Origin: Hydrogenovibrio thermophilus
GTDB taxonomy: Bacteria; Pseudomonadota; Gammaproteobacteria; Thiomicrospirales; Thiomicrospiraceae
Assembly: GCF_004028275.1 (NCBI RefSeq)
Contig: NZ_CP035033.1
Coordinates: forward strand, 1,364,001-1,428,000
DNA length: 64,000 bases
Reading direction: 5' to 3'
This document shows positions 36,285 through 45,572 of this stretch, piece by piece. The notes under the pieces are model-generated. The model did not search any database and was not told the origin of the DNA. It saw only the letters and a list, made by a program, of their open reading frames with translations. The first letter of the stretch is position 1. Each line of letters opens with the position of its first letter. A program made the translations under genes and the position numbers.

Positions 36285-37031
36285 ATGAATGCTACCCGAA
36301 ACTGGTCGCTGCCCGAACTCAGTATTCCGTTAAAAGCCCTGTTCACCGGCTACATTATGGTGGTGGGGCTAGGGCTGTTGATGGCCGGCGGACAAATACT
36401 GCTGACGCACGGTATGGCGGACGGTAAATTCGGGGTTTCGGTCGATGATATTGTGTACAGTTATTACGGGAATCGAACCGGCTCCAAGCTGGAGTCGAAA
36501 CTGAACGGGTCGATGAAAGACAAAGCCACGCCGGAAGAACGGATGACATTGATTAAGTGGGCGCGTGACGGGGCGAAGGAATCGGAATGGGAGCCGATTG
36601 TTCAGCCGATCGTGATGCAAAAATGCGCCATGTGTCATGCACACATCAAGTCTCTGCCAAATGTTTCTCAATTCGACACCATGAAAGACATCGCCAAAGT
36701 GGATGAGGGCGCGGACATTACTTCTCTAACACGGGTTTCGCATATCCACCTGTTCGGTATTTCGTTTATTTTCTTCTTTGTTGGTTATATTTTTTCGATG
36801 GCGGTTGGCTTTAATCGCTGGGTGAAGGCGGTGATTATCTTTATTCCGTTTGCATTTTTGGTGGTGGACATCGCGTCCTGGTGGCTAACGAAGATGAATC
36901 CGCAGTTTGCCTGGTTTGTGATTATCGGTGGCTTTGGTTACAGCATTGCCGCGACGATTATGTTGTTCACGTCTTTGTACCAAATGTGGGTGATGCCATG
37001 GGTGGCTGCGCATAAAACGCCGTCGGCGTAA
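36285..37031 (+). CDS. Membrane protein with one c-type haem motif, function unknown
   Basis: The 248-residue protein has four hydrophobic segments (about 17-40, 154-174, 180-200, 209-232). Between the first and second is a loop of over 100 residues with C114-A-M-C117-H118, a single c-type haem attachment site, which places this loop in the periplasm. Two histidines (H153, H155) sit at the start of the second segment. I do not recognise the family with confidence. A role in membrane electron transfer is inference. The ATG at 36285 has a strong GAGGAG upstream. It stands alone between ppsA and the yciK operon. Confidence 0.75.
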   Translation: MNATRNWSLPELSIPLKALFTGYIMVVGLGLLMAGGQILLTHGMADGKFGVSVDDIVYSYYGNRTGSKLESKLNGSMKDKATPEERMTLIKWARDGAKESEWEPIVQPIVMQKCAMCHAHIKSLPNVSQFDTMKDIAKVDEGADITSLTRVSHIHLFGISFIFFFVGYIFSMAVGFNRWVKAVIIFIPFAFLVVDIASWWLTKMNPQFAWFVIIGGFGYSIAATIMLFTSLYQMWVMPWVAAHKTPSA

Positions 37032-37085
37032 TCACCGAAACGGCCTTCTGAAAAGGCGAAACGCAAGTTAAATTGACTGAATTGC

Positions 37086-37113
37086 AAAAAAACGCCCAGG
37101 CCTGGGCGTTTTT
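37086..37113. terminator. Bidirectional terminator built on CCAGGCCTGG
   Basis: CCAGGCCTGG at 37096-37105 is extended by AACGC and GCGTT to a perfect stem with seven A before and five T after. The 23 bases at 37091-37113 recur exactly at 60333-60355. It lies between two convergent genes. Confidence 0.93.
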
Positions 37114-37118
37114 CGGTT

Positions 37119-37817
37119 TTAGAGCTTTTGCAGAGAATCGGTCGTGGAATCGTCTTGCAAGGCTTTCAGGAGTTCGGCGGCGATAACCTGACTGGTCGGA
37201 ATGGTCTCGGGGTTCTCACTCGGGAACTGACGGCTGCGCGTATTGGATTGAAAAGCACCGAGTTTGGCGCTGTAAAAGCGCAGGGGGCTTTTCTGGTTTT
37301 CGAGCGCCACGGTTTTCATAAGTTGTTCCAGCCCGGCTTTGGCCACCCCGTAAGCGCCGTAATAAGCCGGATTGTCTTCCAGGTTTCCATCCAATATTGC
37401 AACCAATTGCCCGGCGTCTGCAGCGCGTAATAAAGGCAGTGTTTGCTGAATGAGATGGAAGTTGGCATTCAAATTGGTGTGCAGCACTTCGTACCATTGG
37501 ATGTAATCGAAATACTCAACCGGCGTAAAGGCCGGTAGGGTCGCGGCATTCAAAAACACCCCGTCAAGATGGCCGTATTCATTTTCCAATGTGGTTCTCA
37601 GTTGCCCGTAATGCTCGATGTTTGCGCCGAGCAAATCCATTGGAAACAAAGCCGGTTGCGCTTGGTAGTCATCGGAGTCGACAAGGGTGTCATAAAGGTG
37701 ATTCAAGCCTTTCAGGTTTTTATCCAATAAAATCAGTTGGTTGTTGTCGTGTGCTGAGGCCAGTGCGAGGCTGCGCCCCAAGCCTTCCGCGGCACCGGTA
37801 ATCAAATAAATGCTCAT
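37119..37817 (-). CDS. yciK: Short-chain dehydrogenase/reductase, YciK-like
   Basis: The 232-residue protein is a classical SDR: GAAEGLGRSL nucleotide-binding motif (about 8-17), LNAAT (NAA motif near 90), and the catalytic Tyr-x3-Lys in YGVAKAG. The substrate is not known. Its ATG overlaps the mupP stop (ATGA), and the ubiG-mupP-yciK order is found in pseudomonads and other gammaproteobacteria, which supports the YciK call more than sequence alone. Confidence 0.75.
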   Translation of the reverse strand: MSIYLITGAAEGLGRSLALASAHDNNQLILLDKNLKGLNHLYDTLVDSDDYQAQPALFPMDLLGANIEHYGQLRTTLENEYGHLDGVFLNAATLPAFTPVEYFDYIQWYEVLHTNLNANFHLIQQTLPLLRAADAGQLVAILDGNLEDNPAYYGAYGVAKAGLEQLMKTVALENQKSPLRFYSAKLGAFQSNTRSRQFPSENPETIPTSQVIAAELLKALQDDSTTDSLQKL

Positions 37818-38473
37818 AATGTCTCTTGAATGAAGTGAGTGATTTCAATCGGGGTTTCAAAGAAATAATCGGCCGGCCACGCGGTTTCGGACGCGGCTTC
37901 CGGCAGATAACCGAACATGGCGGCCCCGGTTTGCATCCCGGCGTTGATGCCGGCTTCAATGTCTCTTGGGTGGTCGCCGAGATAAATACATTGGTCTGCG
38001 GTGACGCCGCATTGTTGCGCGGCCAACAACAAGGGTTCCGGATGCGGCTTACGCACGCTTAAGGTGTCGCCGCAAATGATGCTGGCCGGTTCGGATGGAA
38101 ACGAGATGTTCGCCAACAACTTTTCCGTCAACCAGGTGGGCTTGTTGGTGACAATCCCCCAGGGAATATTACGTTCGGCGATTTCCGCCAGGCCGGCTTC
38201 CAGCCCCGGGAAAAGGCGTGTATGCATGTCGATGTGCTTGAAGTACACATCCAGAAAAAATTGTCGTTTGCTTTCCAATTCCTCGCCTTCCAAGCCGGGA
38301 AACGCCAGCTGTGTCATCGCCAGTCCGCCTTGAGAAACGGTTTTGCGAATGTCTTGATAATGCAAAGGGTCCTGGCCGTAATGGCGACAGGTGTGGTTCA
38401 GCGCGTAGGCAAAATCGTAGGAAGTGTCGAGCAGGGTGCCGTCCAAGTCAAAAAGCACACATCGAATGGTCAT
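37814..38473 (-). CDS. mupP: HAD-superfamily phosphatase, MupP / phosphoglycolate phosphatase type
   Basis: The 219 residues carry the HAD motifs: DLDGTLLDT (nucleophile and acid aspartates, about 7-15), a threonine in GIVTNKP, and the lysine with GDHPRDIEAG motif IV. Members in this gene position next to ubiG dephosphorylate N-acetylmuramate-6-phosphate in cell-wall recycling in Pseudomonas (MupP). Older annotations call them Gph. Which substrate applies here cannot be told from sequence. I chose the ATG at 38473 with AAAGAGAC upstream; an ATG 30 bases earlier is possible. Confidence 0.8.
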   Translation of the reverse strand: MTIRCVLFDLDGTLLDTSYDFAYALNHTCRHYGQDPLHYQDIRKTVSQGGLAMTQLAFPGLEGEELESKRQFFLDVYFKHIDMHTRLFPGLEAGLAEIAERNIPWGIVTNKPTWLTEKLLANISFPSEPASIICGDTLSVRKPHPEPLLLAAQQCGVTADQCIYLGDHPRDIEAGINAGMQTGAAMFGYLPEAASETAWPADYFFETPIEITHFIQETL

Positions 38474-38508
38474 AGGGTTGTCTCTTTCAATTTGGTCAGT
38501 CATTGCGG

Positions 38509-39228
38509 TTAAGCGGGTTTTTGATAAGCCATCAGGTAATTAACATCGAGTTTCTCGCTCAAACCATAACGCTTTAAGAGCGGGTTGAACTCGATGCCGG
38601 CGCCGTCTTTGAGTAGCAGTCCGGCTTGTCTTGCCATGGCGTCCAACTCGGACGGTTGGATGAATTTTTCATGTGTATGGGTGCCTTTCGGTACCAGATC
38701 CAACAGCTGTTCTGCCGCGAAAATCGCCAATAGGTAGGATTTGTAATTGCGGTTCAGGGTGGAAAAGAACACCCAGCCGCCGGGTTTTACGGCTTTAGCA
38801 GCCGCTTCGATGATGGCCGCTGGTTGTGGCACGTGTTCCAGCATTTCCATACAGGTGACGATGTCGTAATGCCCGGCGTGTTGGTCGGCATGATCCTCTG
38901 CCGATTCCAAACGGTAATCGACCTTGACGCCGGAATCCAAGCCGTGCAGTTTGGCGACAGTCAGTACTTCATCGGCCAAGTCGATACCGGTGACTTGGCC
39001 GCCGGCCTTGGCCATGGCTTCCGATAGAATCCCGCCGCCGCAACCGATGTCGAGGATGGTGTGACCTTCAATGGGCAAAAACTGCTCCATGAACGTCAAT
39101 CGGAAAGGGTTGATTTTATGCAGTGCGCCGAACTCGCCCGACTCGTCCCACCAGGTGTTGGCGAGCTGATTGAAATTGTTCAGTTCGGCTTGGTCGGCGT
39201 TGATGTGTGGCGTTTTGGACGTTGACAT
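38509..39228 (-). CDS. ubiG: Ubiquinone biosynthesis O-methyltransferase UbiG
   Basis: UbiG performs both O-methylations in ubiquinone synthesis using S-adenosylmethionine. The 239 residues match the family. The methyltransferase motifs are LDIGCGGGILSEAMAK (motif I), VTGIDLADEVL and DIVTCMEMLEHVP, and the N-terminus has NFNQLANTWWDESGEF typical of UbiG. It is the first gene of the ubiG-mupP-yciK operon. Ubiquinone is also the expected electron acceptor for the SQR in this window. Confidence 0.95.
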   Translation of the reverse strand: MSTSKTPHINADQAELNNFNQLANTWWDESGEFGALHKINPFRLTFMEQFLPIEGHTILDIGCGGGILSEAMAKAGGQVTGIDLADEVLTVAKLHGLDSGVKVDYRLESAEDHADQHAGHYDIVTCMEMLEHVPQPAAIIEAAAKAVKPGGWVFFSTLNRNYKSYLLAIFAAEQLLDLVPKGTHTHEKFIQPSELDAMARQAGLLLKDGAGIEFNPLLKRYGLSEKLDVNYLMAYQKPA

Positions 39229-39277
39229 AAAAACAAAACTTCCTCGGAACTTTTTGGCAATTGGTAAAGTGCTCGTG

Positions 39278-39283
39278 ATTATA
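39278..39283 (-). promoter_or_regulatory. Candidate -10 box for ubiG
   Basis: TATAAT reads on the minus strand here, about 50 bases before the ubiG start. No good -35 box is seen. Confidence 0.4.
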
Positions 39284-39467
39284 GCAACTACTCGGGTTTT
39301 TATGTGACTTAATCCAAGCCGTACCTTTCGTGATTGAAAATTTGAATCCCCCGATAAATTGGTGAATGAAAAATCGCATAAACCCTGATGAATGGCTGGG
39401 AAAGGTCAATTGCGCCTCGATTGCCGACAGGACGCATAAAACCTAGAGGAAAGGCCTTTTTTTGGGT

Positions 39468-39473
39468 TATAAT
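39468..39473 (+). promoter_or_regulatory. Candidate -10 box for gyrA
   Basis: A perfect TATAAT lies 38 bases before the gyrA ATG. No recognisable -35 box lies 15-19 bases upstream. Confidence 0.45.
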
Positions 39474-39511
39474 GCTTAGCTAATGTCAACTAAAAAGAAA
39501 ACTGTGATTCT

Positions 39512-42136
39512 ATGTCTGATTTTGCAAGAGAAATTCTTCCGATCTCATTAGAAGATGAGATGAAACAATCTTATCTCAGCTATGCGATGAGCGTTATTGT
39601 AGGGCGAGCCTTGCCGGATGTTCGAGACGGTCTGAAGCCGGTTCACCGTCGCGTGCTTTATGCGATGAACGAATTGGGGAACTCCTGGAATAAGCCTTAC
39701 AAGAAATCGGCACGTATCGTTGGGGATGTGATTGGTAAATACCATCCGCATGGCGATACGGCGGTGTACGACACCATTGTGCGTATGGCGCAACCTTTCT
39801 CGTTGCGTTACATGCTGGTGGATGGACAGGGGAATTTCGGCTCAATCGACGGGGACGCGCCGGCCGCGATGCGTTATACCGAAGTTCGAATGGCCAAAAT
39901 CGCACATGAATTACTGGCGGATCTGGAAAAAGAAACCGTCGACTTCACTCCGAACTACGACGGTTCTGAGACCGAACCGGACGTTTTGCCGACACGAGTT
40001 CCGAATTTGCTGGTCAACGGTTCTTCTGGGATTGCGGTGGGGATGGCGACCAATATCCCGCCGCACAACCTAAACGAAACCGTCAATGCCTGCGTGGCTC
40101 TGATTGATAATCCTGAGTTGGATATTCCTGGGCTGATGGAGTATCTACCGGGACCGGATTTCCCGACTTACGGGATTATTAACGGTACCAAGGGAATTCG
40201 AGAAGCCTATGAAACCGGTCGCGGTCGTGTGCAAATGCGCGCCAAAACCAGTGTCGAAACCGATAAGAGTGGCAAGGCTTCCATCATCGTTCATGAAATC
40301 CCGTATCAGGTCAATAAAGCCAAACTGATCGAGCGTATTGCCGAACTGGTCAAAGAGAAAAAAATTGACGGCATCACCGCACTGCGAGACGAGTCCGACA
40401 AGGACGGTATGCGTATCGTGATTGAGGTACGTCGTGGTGAAGTCCCGGAAGTTCTGATTAACAATCTCTATAAGCAGACCGCGTTGCAAACCGTTTTCGG
40501 CATCAATATGGTGGCGTTGATGGACGGCCAGCCGAAACTGCTGAACCTGAAAGACGTGCTGGAAGCCTTTATTCGCCATCGTCGTGAAGTGGTGACGCGT
40601 CGCACGATTTTCGACTTGCGCAAAGCGCGTGAAAAAGCGCATATCTTGGAAGGCTTGGCGCTGGCGTTGAACAATATCGACGAAATGATCGAGTTGATTA
40701 AGTCGTCACCAAGCCCGTCGGTTGCGAAAGAGCGTATGTTGGAGCGCGACTGGCCAATCGGCAATGTCGGGCAGCTACTGGATCGCGTCGAAATGGACGA
40801 TGTGCGCCCTGAAGATTTGCCGGCTGGCTTTGGCGCCGAGGGTGAAATTTATAAATTGTCACCAGTTCAGGCGCAAGCCATTCTGGAAATGCGTCTGCAC
40901 CGCTTGACCGGTTTGGAACAGGATAAAATCCTAAACGAATACCGCGAGTTGATCGAAAAAATCGCCGAGTTCCTGGAGATTCTTCGTAATCCGGACCGTT
41001 TAACTGAAGTGGTACGTGAAGAATTGCTGGAAGTGGTCGAAAACTTCGGTGATGATCGTCGTACTGAAATCGACCACTCGTATCAAGAAATCGACGCTGA
41101 AGATTTGATTGCGGTCGAAGACCGTATTGTCACCTTGTCGCAAGACGGTTACATCAAAACGCAGCCGTTGTCCGATTACCAGGCACAACGTCGGGGCGGT
41201 CGTGGCAAGTCGGCCACGCAAATGAAAGAAGACGATCAGGTCGGTAAGATTCTGGTGGCCAGCACGCACGATATGTTGCTGTGCTTCTCTAACCGCGGCA
41301 AGCTTTATTGGCAGAAGACCTGGCAGTTACCTTTGGCGAGCCGAGGTTCGAAAGGGAAACCAATTGTGAATGTCCTGCCATTGGAAGATGGTGAGTACAT
41401 CACTTCCATCTTGCCGGTGACGGAATTCTCCGACGGTTATTATGTCTTTATGGCGACCAAGAAATCGACCGTGAAACGTGTAGCGCTGGCGGACTTTTCA
41501 CGTCCAAGAGCCAACGGTATTATCGCCGTTGATTTATTGGATGACGACGAATTGGTCGGCACCGCCATTACTGACGGCGAACAGGATATTATGTTGTTCA
41601 GCAATATCGGTAAAGCGATTCGTTTCGACGAAAACGACGTCCGTGTCATGGGACGCCAAGCACGTGGTGTGCGCGGCATGAAACTGAAAGACGATATGTC
41701 AATTATCAGCATGCAGGTGGCGCGTCAAGACACATTGATTCTGACCGCGACCGAGCACGGTTACGGTAAATGTACGCCGGTGGACGACTACTCCACCATC
41801 AATCGTGGCGGACAAGGGGTCATTTCCATTAAGACCTCCGACCGTAACGGTAATGTGGTGTCGTCGGTCGCGGTGACACCGGAACAGGAAGTGGTGCTGA
41901 TTACCAATAAAGGGACTTTGGTGCGTACGCGCGTTTCCGAAATTTCCGTGGTGGGACGTAATACCCAGGGTGTGAAATTGATCAACGTCGGCAAAGGTGA
42001 AGTCGTGGTCGGTTTGGCTGTCGTCGATGTTCAGGACGAAGAGCTGTTGGAGGCCATCGACGAGGCGGCGGATGAGACAACTGTCGAGAATGCTGCGCCT
42101 GAATCGGACGCTGGAGAAGACACTGCAACGGAATAA
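39512..42136 (+). CDS. gyrA: DNA gyrase subunit A
   Basis: GyrA cuts and rejoins DNA in the GyrA2B2 supercoiling enzyme. The 874 residues have the breakage-reunion domain with catalytic Y122 in AAMRYTEVR and the C-terminal beta-pinwheel with the GyrA box QRRGGRGK. In the quinolone-resistance region, [11 protein letters not shown] places threonine at position 83 (serine in E. coli) and aspartate at 87. Threonine at 83 is the natural residue in several gammaproteobacteria. The acidic C-terminal tail (EEL...DAGEDTATE) is usual. It heads the gyrA-serC-pheA-hisC-tyrA-aroA-cmk-rpsA series. Confidence 0.97.
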   Translation: MSDFAREILPISLEDEMKQSYLSYAMSVIVGRALPDVRDGLKPVHRRVLYAMNELGNSWNKPYKKSARIVGDVIGKYHPHGDTAVYDTIVRMAQPFSLRYMLVDGQGNFGSIDGDAPAAMRYTEVRMAKIAHELLADLEKETVDFTPNYDGSETEPDVLPTRVPNLLVNGSSGIAVGMATNIPPHNLNETVNACVALIDNPELDIPGLMEYLPGPDFPTYGIINGTKGIREAYETGRGRVQMRAKTSVETDKSGKASIIVHEIPYQVNKAKLIERIAELVKEKKIDGITALRDESDKDGMRIVIEVRRGEVPEVLINNLYKQTALQTVFGINMVALMDGQPKLLNLKDVLEAFIRHRREVVTRRTIFDLRKAREKAHILEGLALALNNIDEMIELIKSSPSPSVAKERMLERDWPIGNVGQLLDRVEMDDVRPEDLPAGFGAEGEIYKLSPVQAQAILEMRLHRLTGLEQDKILNEYRELIEKIAEFLEILRNPDRLTEVVREELLEVVENFGDDRRTEIDHSYQEIDAEDLIAVEDRIVTLSQDGYIKTQPLSDYQAQRRGGRGKSATQMKEDDQVGKILVASTHDMLLCFSNRGKLYWQKTWQLPLASRGSKGKPIVNVLPLEDGEYITSILPVTEFSDGYYVFMATKKSTVKRVALADFSRPRANGIIAVDLLDDDELVGTAITDGEQDIMLFSNIGKAIRFDENDVRVMGRQARGVRGMKLKDDMSIISMQVARQDTLILTATEHGYGKCTPVDDYSTINRGGQGVISIKTSDRNGNVVSSVAVTPEQEVVLITNKGTLVRTRVSEISVVGRNTQGVKLINVGKGEVVVGLAVVDVQDEELLEAIDEAADETTVENAAPESDAGEDTATE

Positions 42137-42150
42137 TGTTCAATCAAATC

Positions 42151-42169
42151 GGGCCGGGTTCATCGGCCC
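42151..42169 (+). other. Inverted repeat between gyrA and serC
   Basis: GGGCCG and CGGCCC (42151-42156 and 42164-42169) form a 6-pair stem with a 7-base loop and no T-run. It could slow transcription or protect an RNA end between the two genes. Confidence 0.3.
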
Positions 42170-42200
42170 AATTCCAAGTTCAATGTAATAAAGAGACACA

Positions 42201-43265
42201 ATGAGAGCATTTAATTTTAGTGCCGGCCCTGCGATGTTGCCGGAAGCTGTGATGCGTAAAGCGCAGGCGGAGTTTTTAAACTGGAATAATACAGGCATGT
42301 CGGTGATGGAAATGAGTCACCGTAGCAAGGAATTTATGGAAGTGGCGCACCATATGGAAGCCACCTTACGTGAAATCATGGGCATTCCTAGCAATTATAA
42401 GGTGTTGTTCGTGCACGGCGGCGCCTCTTTGCAGTTTGCCGGTGTGCCGATGAACCTAACTGAAGCCGATGATGTGGTGGATTACGTCAACACCGGTGTT
42501 TGGTCTCAAAAAGCCATTAAAGAAGCCTCTCGTTATGTCAATGTGAACGAAGTCGCAAAAGCGGAAAACAGCATTCCGGCTCCGGAAACGTGGCGACTGT
42601 CACCTGAAGCCAAATACTTGCATATTTGCCAGAACGAAACCATCACCGGTGTGGAATATCAATCCGCTCCCATCAGCGACAAGCCCATCATTTCCGACTT
42701 TTCATCCACGGTTCTTTCCCGTCCAATCAATGTCTCCGATTACGGTGTCATCTATGCCGGTGCGCAAAAGAATATCGGCCCGGCAGGCTTGGCGATTGTT
42801 GTGGTGCGCGAGGACCTGATCGGACAGGCGCGTTCCGATACTCCGAATCTGATGAATTGGCAAACCTACAACGATAACGAATCCATGTTCAATACACCGG
42901 CGACCTTCTCTTGGTATTTGGCCGGTCTGGTCTTCGACTGGATTAAAGAGCAGGGCGGAGTTGACGCCATGGGGGAAATCAATCAGCGTAAATCGAAAAA
43001 ACTGTATGACTTGATTGATGCTTCGGAATTCTTCTACAACGAAGTCGACCCGTCGGTGCGCTCTTGGATGAATGTGACCTTCAAGTTGAAAAATACGGAT
43101 TTGGACGCGGCGTTCCTGGAAGAATCGAAAGCCGCCGGTCTGTTGAGTTTGAAAGGCCATAAAGCCTATGGCGGTATGCGTGCCAGTATCTATAACGCCA
43201 TGCCGGAAGAAGGCGTGGATGCATTGGTGCAGTTTATGAAAAACTTTGAAGCGAAATACGCCTGA
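42201..43265 (+). CDS. serC: Phosphoserine aminotransferase
   Basis: SerC makes phosphoserine from phosphohydroxypyruvate and also serves pyridoxal phosphate synthesis. The 354 residues begin with the family signature FNFSAGPAMLPEAV and HRSKEF, and hold the pyridoxal-phosphate lysine in YAGAQKNIGPAG. AAAGAGA lies before the ATG. It follows gyrA by 64 bases and precedes pheA by 34, the arrangement known in Pseudomonas and relatives. Confidence 0.96.
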   Translation: MRAFNFSAGPAMLPEAVMRKAQAEFLNWNNTGMSVMEMSHRSKEFMEVAHHMEATLREIMGIPSNYKVLFVHGGASLQFAGVPMNLTEADDVVDYVNTGVWSQKAIKEASRYVNVNEVAKAENSIPAPETWRLSPEAKYLHICQNETITGVEYQSAPISDKPIISDFSSTVLSRPINVSDYGVIYAGAQKNIGPAGLAIVVVREDLIGQARSDTPNLMNWQTYNDNESMFNTPATFSWYLAGLVFDWIKEQGGVDAMGEINQRKSKKLYDLIDASEFFYNEVDPSVRSWMNVTFKLKNTDLDAAFLEESKAAGLLSLKGHKAYGGMRASIYNAMPEEGVDALVQFMKNFEAKYA

Positions 43266-43299
43266 TAACGGCCGGCCCTGAGTAAAACGACAAGACTTT

Positions 43300-44400
43300 A
43301 TGATTGACGAAACAGAAAAACAACAACTCAACGAGATTCGAGAAGAAATCGACCAAATCGATGCCGAGATTCAGGCATTGATTTCGCGCCGTGCAGACTG
43401 TGCCCAGAAAGTGGCGGACATCAAAACCAAAGGCGGCCAGGTGGAAGCGGTATTTTACCGCCCGGAACGGGAAGCACAGGTTTTGCGTGCGGTCAAAGCG
43501 CGCAATAAGAGCTTGATTCCCGATGATGAAATGGCGCGGTTGTTTCGTGAAATTATGTCGGTTTGTTTGGCGTTGGAACAACCGATCAAGGTCGCGTACC
43601 TTGGACCGGAAGGCAGCTTTACGCATGCCGGCGTGATAAAACAGTTCGGTTCGTCGGTGCATCCATTAGCGGTTTCGTCGATTGAAGAAGTCTTTGAAAT
43701 CGTTGAAAAGGGCGACGCCAATTATGGTTTGGTACCGGTTGAAAATTCCACGGAAGGCGTGGTGAAGCAAACCCAAAACGAGTTGGTGACCACGCCGTTA
43801 AAGATTTCCGGTGAAGTCGGTTTGGAAATCCATCATTGTCTGCTGTCACAACAAAGTTCGTTGGAAGGTATTGAAAAAATCGTCGCCCACCCACAGGCGC
43901 TGGGACAGTGTGAACAGTGGTTGAAAAACAATGCCCCTCGTATTGCGTTGGAACCGGTGGAATCCAATGCGCTGGCCGCACAAATGGCACAGCAGGATGC
44001 CAGTTTGGGTGCCATAGCTTCAGAAGCCGCGGCCCAATTGTACTCTTTGAACGTGTTGGAAACCCACATCGAAGACCGCAAGGATAATACGACCAAGTTT
44101 TGGGTCATCGGCTCCGAAGCGACCGAACCGAGCGGTGAAGATAAAACCGCGATGGTGTTGGCCATGCCCAACAAGGCCGGCTCCTTGTTGGATGTGTTAT
44201 CGAGTTTCGCCACGCGCAATATCAGTATGACGCGCATCGTGTCGATTCCATCAACGGAAACCAAATGGGATTATTTGTTTTTCATCGATGTCGATGGTCA
44301 TCAAAAAGACGCCAATCTCGCGGAGGCGATTCAAGAGGTTCAACAAAAAACCAGCTTTTGTAAAATCTTGGGCTCTTTTCCCGTCTCCCCGTTGAACTAA
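43300..44400 (+). CDS. pheA: Bifunctional chorismate mutase / prephenate dehydratase (P-protein)
   Basis: PheA converts chorismate to prephenate and then phenylpyruvate. The 366 residues have an AroQ chorismate mutase domain (about 1-90), a prephenate dehydratase domain (from VAYLGPEGSFTHAG, about 97-275), and an ACT regulatory domain (about 285-365). The dehydratase TRF motif reads TKF. In the ACT domain, the phenylalanine-binding ESRP motif reads VSIP and the GALV-type motif reads GSLL. Family members with these motifs intact are feedback-inhibited by phenylalanine, so control may differ here. hisC follows after 16 bases. Confidence 0.94.
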   Translation: MIDETEKQQLNEIREEIDQIDAEIQALISRRADCAQKVADIKTKGGQVEAVFYRPEREAQVLRAVKARNKSLIPDDEMARLFREIMSVCLALEQPIKVAYLGPEGSFTHAGVIKQFGSSVHPLAVSSIEEVFEIVEKGDANYGLVPVENSTEGVVKQTQNELVTTPLKISGEVGLEIHHCLLSQQSSLEGIEKIVAHPQALGQCEQWLKNNAPRIALEPVESNALAAQMAQQDASLGAIASEAAAQLYSLNVLETHIEDRKDNTTKFWVIGSEATEPSGEDKTAMVLAMPNKAGSLLDVLSSFATRNISMTRIVSIPSTETKWDYLFFIDVDGHQKDANLAEAIQEVQQKTSFCKILGSFPVSPLN

Positions 44401-44416
44401 TTGAAGCGATTACGAT

Positions 44417-45532
44417 ATGTCCAACCCTTTGTTTTCCGACCAGGTCCTGTCACACGTCAACCGTATCGAAGTTTACCAGCCGGGGAAACCGATTTCTGAA
44501 TTGCAGCGCGAGCATAACCTGTTTCGCATCTCCAAATTGGCGTCCAATGAAAACCCACTGGGCAGTAGCCCGAAAGTGGTGAAAGCCATTCAGTCGGAAC
44601 TGATGAATCTGGGACGTTATCCGGACGGCAATAATTATTATCTGAAACAAGCTCTGGCGGATTTTCTGCAGCGTGATGTGTCGCAGATTGCGCTGGGCAA
44701 CGGTTCGAATGAGTTGTTGGAAATGGCCGCTCGAGCGTTTGCGGGTTCGGGTGATGAAATCGTGTATTCGCAGTATGCTTTTGCCGTCTATGCCATTAGC
44801 GCTCAGGTGGTCGGCGCGACGGGTGTCGAAGTCCCTGCGAAGGATTGGGGGCATGATTTGGCCGCCATGGCCGATGCGATTACCGAGCGAACCAAACTGG
44901 TTTATTTAGCCAATCCGAATAATCCGACCGGCACCTTTTTCGGAAAAACCGAATGGGAAGACTTTATCCAGAAAGTACCGAAGCACGTCATTGTCGTGCT
45001 GGATGAAGCCTATACCGAATACGTGACCGATCCGGACTATGCAGATGGACTTGACTATCTGGATGCATATCCGAACCTGTTGGTTTCGCGAACCTTTTCA
45101 AAAGCCTATGGTTTGGCCGCATTGCGGGTCGGTTACATGGTCGGTCACCCGGAAGTGATTGGCTACATTAACCGGATTCGTGAGCCATTCAACATCAACC
45201 ATCTGGCGCAGGTGGCCGCACAGACGGCCTTAACCGACCAGGCTTTCGTCAAGAAAACGGTGGAACTGAATCAGCAGGGCATGGTCAGTCTGATGCGCTT
45301 TTTCGACGATATGGATTTGGAATATATCCCATCCCAAGGTAATTTCATTTGTGTCCGATTGGGTGAAAGCGCACCACAGGTCAATCAAGCCCTGTTGGCG
45401 GAAGGCGTGATTGTCCGCCCCGTCGCCAAACAAGGCACTTTCGCTGAATTCTTGCGGGTGTCGATTGGGCTGCAAAAAGAAAACAGCCATTTCATGGATG
45501 CTTTGCGAAAGATTTTAAGTCGTTCGGCCTAA
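44417..45532 (+). CDS. hisC: Histidinol-phosphate / aromatic aminotransferase
   Basis: This fold-type I aminotransferase of 371 residues has LASNENPLGSSPKV near the N-terminus, NPNNPTGT, and the pyridoxal-phosphate lysine in SRTFSKAYGLAALRVGY. Sequence places it in the HisC family. Its position between pheA and tyrA suggests it also transaminates phenylpyruvate or hydroxyphenylpyruvate, as shown for hisC genes in this cluster in other species. That second role is inference. Confidence 0.92.
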   Translation: MSNPLFSDQVLSHVNRIEVYQPGKPISELQREHNLFRISKLASNENPLGSSPKVVKAIQSELMNLGRYPDGNNYYLKQALADFLQRDVSQIALGNGSNELLEMAARAFAGSGDEIVYSQYAFAVYAISAQVVGATGVEVPAKDWGHDLAAMADAITERTKLVYLANPNNPTGTFFGKTEWEDFIQKVPKHVIVVLDEAYTEYVTDPDYADGLDYLDAYPNLLVSRTFSKAYGLAALRVGYMVGHPEVIGYINRIREPFNINHLAQVAAQTALTDQAFVKKTVELNQQGMVSLMRFFDDMDLEYIPSQGNFICVRLGESAPQVNQALLAEGVIVRPVAKQGTFAEFLRVSIGLQKENSHFMDALRKILSRSA

Positions 45533-45572
45533 TACGCAATAGACGGTCAAAACGGCAACGGATAAAAATGAA

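Noticed and set aside
39551-39800. Thr83 in GyrA as a quinolone-resistance mutation
   Set aside because: Threonine is the natural residue at this position in several gammaproteobacteria, so acquired resistance cannot be inferred.
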